This document shows positions 59,955-64,000 of a stretch of 64,000 nucleotides of DNA, piece by piece. The stretch's first letter is position 1. Every line of letters begins with the position of its first letter. The notes under the pieces were generated by a model. That model had not been told where the DNA came from. It ran no database searches and saw only the letters and a program-made list of their open reading frames with translations. The translations under genes and the position numbers were made by a program. Source of the stretch: Nitrospirillum iridis (lineage in GTDB: Bacteria; Pseudomonadota; Alphaproteobacteria; Azospirillales; Azospirillaceae); the NCBI RefSeq assembly GCF_014205765.1, contig NZ_JACIIZ010000007.1, positions 1 to 64,000 of the forward strand, given 5' to 3'.

Positions 59955-60989
59955 TCAGGTGGGCAATACCAGCGTTTCGCAGACGGTCAGCGGCCCCAGG
60001 GTGGCGGCCGCCGTGGCCCACGACCACCCCACCCCAAACCCGGACAACAGCACCCGCACGGGACCGGCCTTGAGTTCGGCCGCCACCGCGTCGGTCAACG
60101 CCAGCGGAACCGACGCGGAGCTGGTATTGCCGTGCCGGGCCAAGGCCAGCACAAGCTGCTTGTCCACGGCCCCGATCTTCTGCCCCAGCCGGCGGATCAT
60201 CATCTCATTGGCCTGGTGCAAGACGACCCGGTCGACATCGGCAACGGCCCAGCCCGCGGCCGCGAGCGTCGCCGCTATGGCCGCCGGCACCTCGCGCAGG
60301 GTGAAGGCGAACACCTGGGTTCCATCCATGAACAGGCGGGCCGGCGTTTCCGGTGCCCGCATGGCCCCCCCTGCCACCATCAGATAGGGGGCACCGGCGC
60401 CATCGGTACCAAGATCGATGGTCATGGGCGGTGCCGTGGTATCGATTTCCAGCGCCGTCGCGGCGGCGGCATCGCCGAAGAGCGGCGCCACCGCCCGGTC
60501 GTCCGGGTCAAGGATACGGCTGGTGGTGTCGCCCGCCAGCAACAAGGCGCGGGCCGGCCGGCCATCGGCCCGGGGCAGCAGCGACGCCAGGGCCGACCCC
60601 GCCGCCCACAAACCGTAAACATAGCCCGAACACCCCAGGGACAGGTCGAACGCCGCCGCCGTCTTGGGCAGGCCCAGGCGGCGCTGCATCAGGCAAGCGG
60701 TGGCCGGCAGCACCTGATCATGGGTCTGGCTGACGAACACCAGCAAATCTATGCTGTCGGCCGACCACCCCAAACCATCCAGCAGGGCTTGCGCCGCCGG
60801 CACCGCCAGATCGGACGTGCACTGGTCGGCCGTCACCAGATGACGGGCGTGGATACCCGTGGCCGCGGCCAAGCGGCGGGCGGCGTCCTCACCGAAGCGG
60901 GCGGCCAGGGCGGCCGTATCCTCCACCCGCGCCGGCAATGCCGAGACGATGCCCCGCACCGCCACGCCGTTCAACCGGGCCAACGCCAT
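59955..60989 (-). CDS. 3-oxoacyl-ACP synthase III-like (KAS III/FabH-like)
   Basis: The 344-residue enzyme has the KAS III triad: Cys in AFDLSLGCSGYVYGLWAAG (about residue 115), His in VDRVVLHQANEMMIRRLG (about 260) and Asn in ALARHGNTSSASVPLALTD (about 290). FSWATAAA-type C-terminal GFGVGWSWATA is also typical. KAS III enzymes condense an acyl-CoA with malonyl-ACP. This copy belongs to the specialised group found in flagellin-glycan and lipopolysaccharide clusters rather than the housekeeping fabH. GAGGGGAGGG precedes the ATG at 60989. It is the last gene of an operon with the reductase 28 bases upstream. Confidence 0.85.
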   Translation of the reverse strand: MALARLNGVAVRGIVSALPARVEDTAALAARFGEDAARRLAAATGIHARHLVTADQCTSDLAVPAAQALLDGLGWSADSIDLLVFVSQTHDQVLPATACLMQRRLGLPKTAAAFDLSLGCSGYVYGLWAAGSALASLLPRADGRPARALLLAGDTTSRILDPDDRAVAPLFGDAAAATALEIDTTAPPMTIDLGTDGAGAPYLMVAGGAMRAPETPARLFMDGTQVFAFTLREVPAAIAATLAAAGWAVADVDRVVLHQANEMMIRRLGQKIGAVDKQLVLALARHGNTSSASVPLALTDAVAAELKAGPVRVLLSGFGVGWSWATAAATLGPLTVCETLVLPT

Positions 60990-61017
60990 GCATTCCCTCC
61001 CCTCAGGCATCCCCGCG

Positions 61018-61761
61018 TCAGCAGGTGATGCCGCCATCGACCACCAGGGTCTGACCGGTAATATAGGCCGCCCCCGGCCCCAGCAGGAAGCGCACCACCG
61101 GCACCACGTCATCCGCCGTGCCCAGGCGGCCCAGGGGGGTGCGCCGCACGATCTGGTCGCGCTGCCCCGCCGCCAGGGTGGATGACATCTCCGTCTCCAG
61201 ATACCCGGGCGCCACCGAGTTCACGGTGATGCCCCGGCGCCCCACCTCGCGCGCCAGCGCCCGCGTCAGGCCATCCAGCCCCGCCTTGGTGGCGGCGTAA
61301 GCGGCAAGGCCGGTGTAGCCCCGCTGTCCGATGATGGAGGATATGTTGACGATGCGGCCCCCGGCCGGCTGAGCCGTCGCCGATCGGCGCAACAAATGAC
61401 GCAGGACCGCCCGGGCCGCCTGGATGGCACCGTTCAGGTTGGTCTGGATCAGGGTGTCAATCTCCACCTGCGGCAGGGTGGCCAGAATGCCCTCACGCGC
61501 GATGCCGGCATTGTTGATCAGGCCATACACCCCACCCGCCCAGTCGACGGCGGCGTTGACGAAAGCGGTCACCTGGTCGGCATCGCCGACTTGCGCCCCC
61601 TGGAACAGGAAGCGCTCACCATACTGGGCCGTCAGCTCGGCCATCTCCGCCGTGGGGCCGCGGGCGCAGGTGGACACCCGCCAGCCATCAGCCAGGAGGG
61701 CCCGCACCAGGGCCAAGCCCAACCCCCGGCTGCCGCCGGTGACGATGATATGATCCGTCAT
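61018..61761 (-). CDS. SDR family oxidoreductase, 3-oxoacyl-ACP reductase-like (FabG-like)
   Basis: The 247-residue enzyme is a short-chain dehydrogenase: NAD(P)-binding IIVTGGSRGLGLALVRALL (residues about 5-23), NNAG in VYGLINNAGIAREGIL, catalytic Ser in GRIVNISSIIGQRGYTGLA, Y-x-x-x-K in AAYAATKAGLDGLTRALARE, and the end GQTLVVDGGITC. Such enzymes reduce 3-oxoacyl-ACP to 3-hydroxyacyl-ACP, the step after KAS III. Its ATG overlaps the stop of the AMP-ligase gene (ATGA), so the two are translationally coupled, and it precedes the KAS III-like gene by 28 bases. Confidence 0.9.
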   Translation of the reverse strand: MTDHIIVTGGSRGLGLALVRALLADGWRVSTCARGPTAEMAELTAQYGERFLFQGAQVGDADQVTAFVNAAVDWAGGVYGLINNAGIAREGILATLPQVEIDTLIQTNLNGAIQAARAVLRHLLRRSATAQPAGGRIVNISSIIGQRGYTGLAAYAATKAGLDGLTRALAREVGRRGITVNSVAPGYLETEMSSTLAAGQRDQIVRRTPLGRLGTADDVVPVVRFLLGPGAAYITGQTLVVDGGITC

Positions 61762-63047
61762 TCCTGCACCCGTTTTTTCTTGCCGGACGGGGATAGTTCC
61801 AATGTCGAAACGAATTCCAGCCGCCGGGGACGCGCCGCTGCCGGCAGCCCCGCCAGGGCCGCCACCACATGGGGACGCAGGACGTCCACATCCTGCCCCG
61901 GTGCCGCCACCAGCTGCGCCGTCAACAGCTGCCCGGTGATGGGGCTGGACCGGACCCGCACGGCGGCATCGGCGACGCCGGGTACCGCCAGGATCAGGGC
62001 CTCCACCGCGTCCGGCATGACCTTGACCCCGCCGACATTGACCATGCCATCCTCGCGCCCCTGGAACAGCACCCGGTCGCCCGCCACCGCCACCCGGTCG
62101 CCCGTGACATACCAGCCGCTGGCATCGGTCACACCCCGGCCATCGGCAAGGGCCGTGGCCAGGCGGGGTCCGCGCACCCACAGCACGCCGTCGCGTACGG
62201 CCAGATCCGTGCCCTCCACCCCCGTTTCCAGCCAGGCGGCGGGGAAGCCGGCGCGGCCGTCGGCCACCGCGAACAGGGCGCCCGCCTCGGTGCTGGCATA
62301 GATGTGGCGCACGGCGGCCCCCGGGAAGGCCGCCGCCAACCGATCCAGCAGCGCTTGGTCCGCCGCCTCCCCCCCCAAGGTCAAGGCCTTCAGCGGTGGC
62401 TGGACGCCGGTCATCAGGAAGGCGCGCCAGAAGCTGGGCGTGGCGCTGATATGGGTGACGGCATGGCGCGCGGCCAGGTCGGCGAGGGCCGGAACGTCCC
62501 GGACCGGCCCCGCCACCAGCGTGCCGCCGCCCCGCAGAACCGTCAGCAGCACCTGCAGGCCGGCATAGCCGCCGGGATCGAAAGTGGCAAGCCAGACACT
62601 GCCCCGGCCCCGCCCCGCCTGGACACGGGCGGTCAGGCGGTCGAAATCGTGGCGCAGCCGTTTCGGCGTCCCGGTGGTGCCGGAACTTTCCAGCACCAGG
62701 GAAAAGCCGGTGGCGACGGGCGGGCGATCGCCGGGGAACCGGGTGACCATCCCATCGGCCCCGACCAGGGCATCCACGCCCGTGGGAAGGCTGTCGCCCC
62801 GCAGCAGGGACAGTTCCCTGCCGAGGGTGCGGGCGGCCAGCACGGCCACCGCCACCCTCAGCGGCGTGGCCGCCACCGCCGCCACCCGGTGGGCGCCCGC
62901 CAGATGATGGACCAGATCGCGCGCCTGGGTGGCCAAACCGGCGGCATCATGGACACCACCGTCCTGGACCAGCCGGCATCCGGCATCCAGCCACCCGCCA
63001 TCCCCAACGGGATCGTCTCGGCATGGAACGGCGGGAGGGGGCGTCAT
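61758..63047 (-). CDS. AMP-binding enzyme (acyl-CoA/ACP ligase-like)
   Basis: The 429-residue protein belongs to the ANL superfamily. Core motifs are present: SSGTTGTPKRLRHDFDRL (A3, P-loop), HISATPSFWRAFL, YASTEAGALF (A5), SGWYVTGDRV (A7), DGMVNVGGVKVMPDAVEAL (A8) and the C-terminal SPSGKKKRVQE with the catalytic Lys (A10). At 429 residues it is shorter than typical acyl-CoA synthetases (about 500-550), with a reduced N-terminal part. It would activate a carboxylic acid as acyl-AMP and load it onto CoA or ACP. The start at 63047 is uncertain; a longer GTG frame to 63083 exists. Confidence 0.8.
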   Translation of the reverse strand: MTPPPAVPCRDDPVGDGGWLDAGCRLVQDGGVHDAAGLATQARDLVHHLAGAHRVAAVAATPLRVAVAVLAARTLGRELSLLRGDSLPTGVDALVGADGMVTRFPGDRPPVATGFSLVLESSGTTGTPKRLRHDFDRLTARVQAGRGRGSVWLATFDPGGYAGLQVLLTVLRGGGTLVAGPVRDVPALADLAARHAVTHISATPSFWRAFLMTGVQPPLKALTLGGEAADQALLDRLAAAFPGAAVRHIYASTEAGALFAVADGRAGFPAAWLETGVEGTDLAVRDGVLWVRGPRLATALADGRGVTDASGWYVTGDRVAVAGDRVLFQGREDGMVNVGGVKVMPDAVEALILAVPGVADAAVRVRSSPITGQLLTAQLVAAPGQDVDVLRPHVVAALAGLPAAARPRRLEFVSTLELSPSGKKKRVQE

Positions 63048-63121
63048 GGACCAGGCGGACCTTGCAGGAAAACAGGCCCCCACTATGGGCCACCCGCCCC
63101 AGCCGTGACAGTCTTAATGCA

Positions 63122-64000
63122 TCACTTGCCGGCCGCGGCCGGCGGCAGGGTCATGGCCAGTTGGTCGAACAGGAAGCCGTAGATATCGGTCGACAGGGCC
63201 ACACGCTCCGCCAGCGAACTGCCGTGGCCATGGCCGGCGTTGGCGCTGGTGCGCAGCAGGACGGGCAGGCCCGCCGGATCGGCCGCCTGCAGCCGCGCCA
63301 CCATCTTGCGCGAATGCATGGGGTTCACCCGCCCGTCATTTTCTCCGGTGGCCAGCAACACGGCGGGATAGCGCACACCGGCGACGACATGGTGATAGGG
63401 CGAATAGGCCGCCAGCGCCCGGAACTGGGCCGCATCCGTCACCGTGCCGTATTCGGTGATGTTGAAGGCGCCGTTGGGGTCCAGTTCGGTGCGCACCATG
63501 TCGTAGATGCCGACGGTGCCGACCACGGCGCGGGCCAGTTCCGGATGTTGGGTCAGGGTGGCACCCATCAGCAGGCCGCCGTTGCTACCCCCGATCAAGG
63601 CCAGGTGATCGGCATCGGTATAACCCCGCTGCACCAGCAGGCGGGCCACGGCGGCGAAGTCGTCGAAGACATGCTGCTTGTTGGCCAGGCGGCCGGCATC
63701 GTGCCAGGCCTCGCCGAACTCCGCCCCGCCGCGCAGATTGGCGATGGCGTAGATGCCGCCGGCATCCAGCCAGAGCCGCTGTTCCGCCGCCAGCTGGCCG
63801 GGCGTCAGGCTGACACCGAAACCGCCATAGCCGGTCAGCAGCAGCGGCGCCTTGCCATCCTTGCGCGTGCGCCGGGGACGGACGATGGTCACCGGCACGC
63901 GGGTGCCATCGGCGGAGACGGCAGCGTCGCGCACCACCTCGGCATCACTGAAATCCAGGCCGCCCGTGGCCGACAGCTTGGTCTCATCCATGCTCTGCCG
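63122..64000 (-). CDS. Prolyl oligopeptidase family serine peptidase, C-terminal part (runs off the window)
   Basis: The 293 codons present form the catalytic alpha/beta-hydrolase domain of an S9A prolyl endopeptidase. The frame is open to the window edge, so the N-terminal propeller lies beyond 64000. The triad is visible: Ser in LALIGGSNGGLLMGATLTQH, Asp in LLATGENDGRVNPMHSRKM, His in SANAGHGHGSSL. YGGFGVSLTP and LRGGAEFGEAWHDAGR are also family landmarks. It cleaves short peptides after proline. It is transcribed in the same direction as, and 74 bases before, the AMP-ligase gene; a link to that operon is not certain. Confidence 0.93.
   Translation of the reverse strand, partial: RQSMDETKLSATGGLDFSDAEVVRDAAVSADGTRVPVTIVRPRRTRKDGKAPLLLTGYGGFGVSLTPGQLAAEQRLWLDAGGIYAIANLRGGAEFGEAWHDAGRLANKQHVFDDFAAVARLLVQRGYTDADHLALIGGSNGGLLMGATLTQHPELARAVVGTVGIYDMVRTELDPNGAFNITEYGTVTDAAQFRALAAYSPYHHVVAGVRYPAVLLATGENDGRVNPMHSRKMVARLQAADPAGLPVLLRTSANAGHGHGSSLAERVALSTDIYGFLFDQLAMTLPPAAAGK

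Overview
The window is GC-rich DNA from a motile, respiratory Gram-negative bacterium, most likely an alphaproteobacterium near the Rhodospirillales/Azospirillaceae (for example Nitrospirillum, Niveispirillum or Azospirillum). The pointers are FlbT, an MbfA-type rubrerythrin/VIT1 iron exporter, an ScfR/RamB-type regulator divergent from isocitrate lyase, FlmG-like TPR glycosyltransferases beside a flagellin, and three large TonB-dependent receptors. This placement is inference; no rRNA or tRNA gene was seen.

Layout. 1-850: end of one and all of a second spore-coat-U-like secreted protein. 1.3-5.4 kb: CstA with its YbdD partner, exonuclease III, and a MerR regulator whose last codons lie in a palindromic repeat. 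5.5-16.1 kb: accessory housekeeping genes (NodT-type outer-membrane factor, Bcr/CflA exporter, two low-complexity lipoproteins, YchJ-like protein, DUF6624 protein, PhyH-like dioxygenase, secreted amidohydrolase, PAT-like acetyltransferase, two unknowns). 16.2-18.6 kb: an AT-rich one-gene cassette between a decayed 3' copy and the intact copy of the ScfR-like regulator. 18.6-22.2 kb: glyoxylate shunt (aceA, aceB) with a probable operator and a set of hairpins. 22.4-30.2 kb: serine hydrolase, Sel1-type lipoprotein, LysE exporter, MbfA, and a 1196-residue hybrid histidine kinase. 30.9-47.4 kb: three TonB-dependent receptors, interleaved with a periplasmic protein, a TetR-controlled tripartite efflux operon with two perfect palindromes in its divergent promoter, and a TPR/aspartyl-hydroxylase gene divergent from the third receptor. 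47.6-51.5 kb: CurA-like reductase, a MarR regulator with a 73-residue partner, a CcdC-like membrane protein and a metallo-beta-lactamase-fold hydrolase. 51.6-59.8 kb: flagellin module (two FlmG-like glycosyltransferases, a FlaG-like protein, flagellin, FlbT). 59.9-64 kb, minus strand: KAS III-like synthase, FabG-like reductase, AMP-ligase and part of a prolyl oligopeptidase.

How the genes may work together. The glyoxylate block and CstA suit growth on acetate or pyruvate and in starvation. The receptors, efflux operon, amidohydrolase and peptidase suit scavenging in a complex habitat. The most coherent larger system is the flagellin neighbourhood: two protein-modifying glycosyltransferases around flagellin, followed by a three-gene acyl synthesis/reduction/activation operon that could supply the acyl group of a flagellin sugar. 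The most unusual local structure is the AT-rich cassette at 16.46-17.13 kb, which has its own Shine-Dalgarno, gene and terminator and lies between two direct copies of a regulator 3' end.
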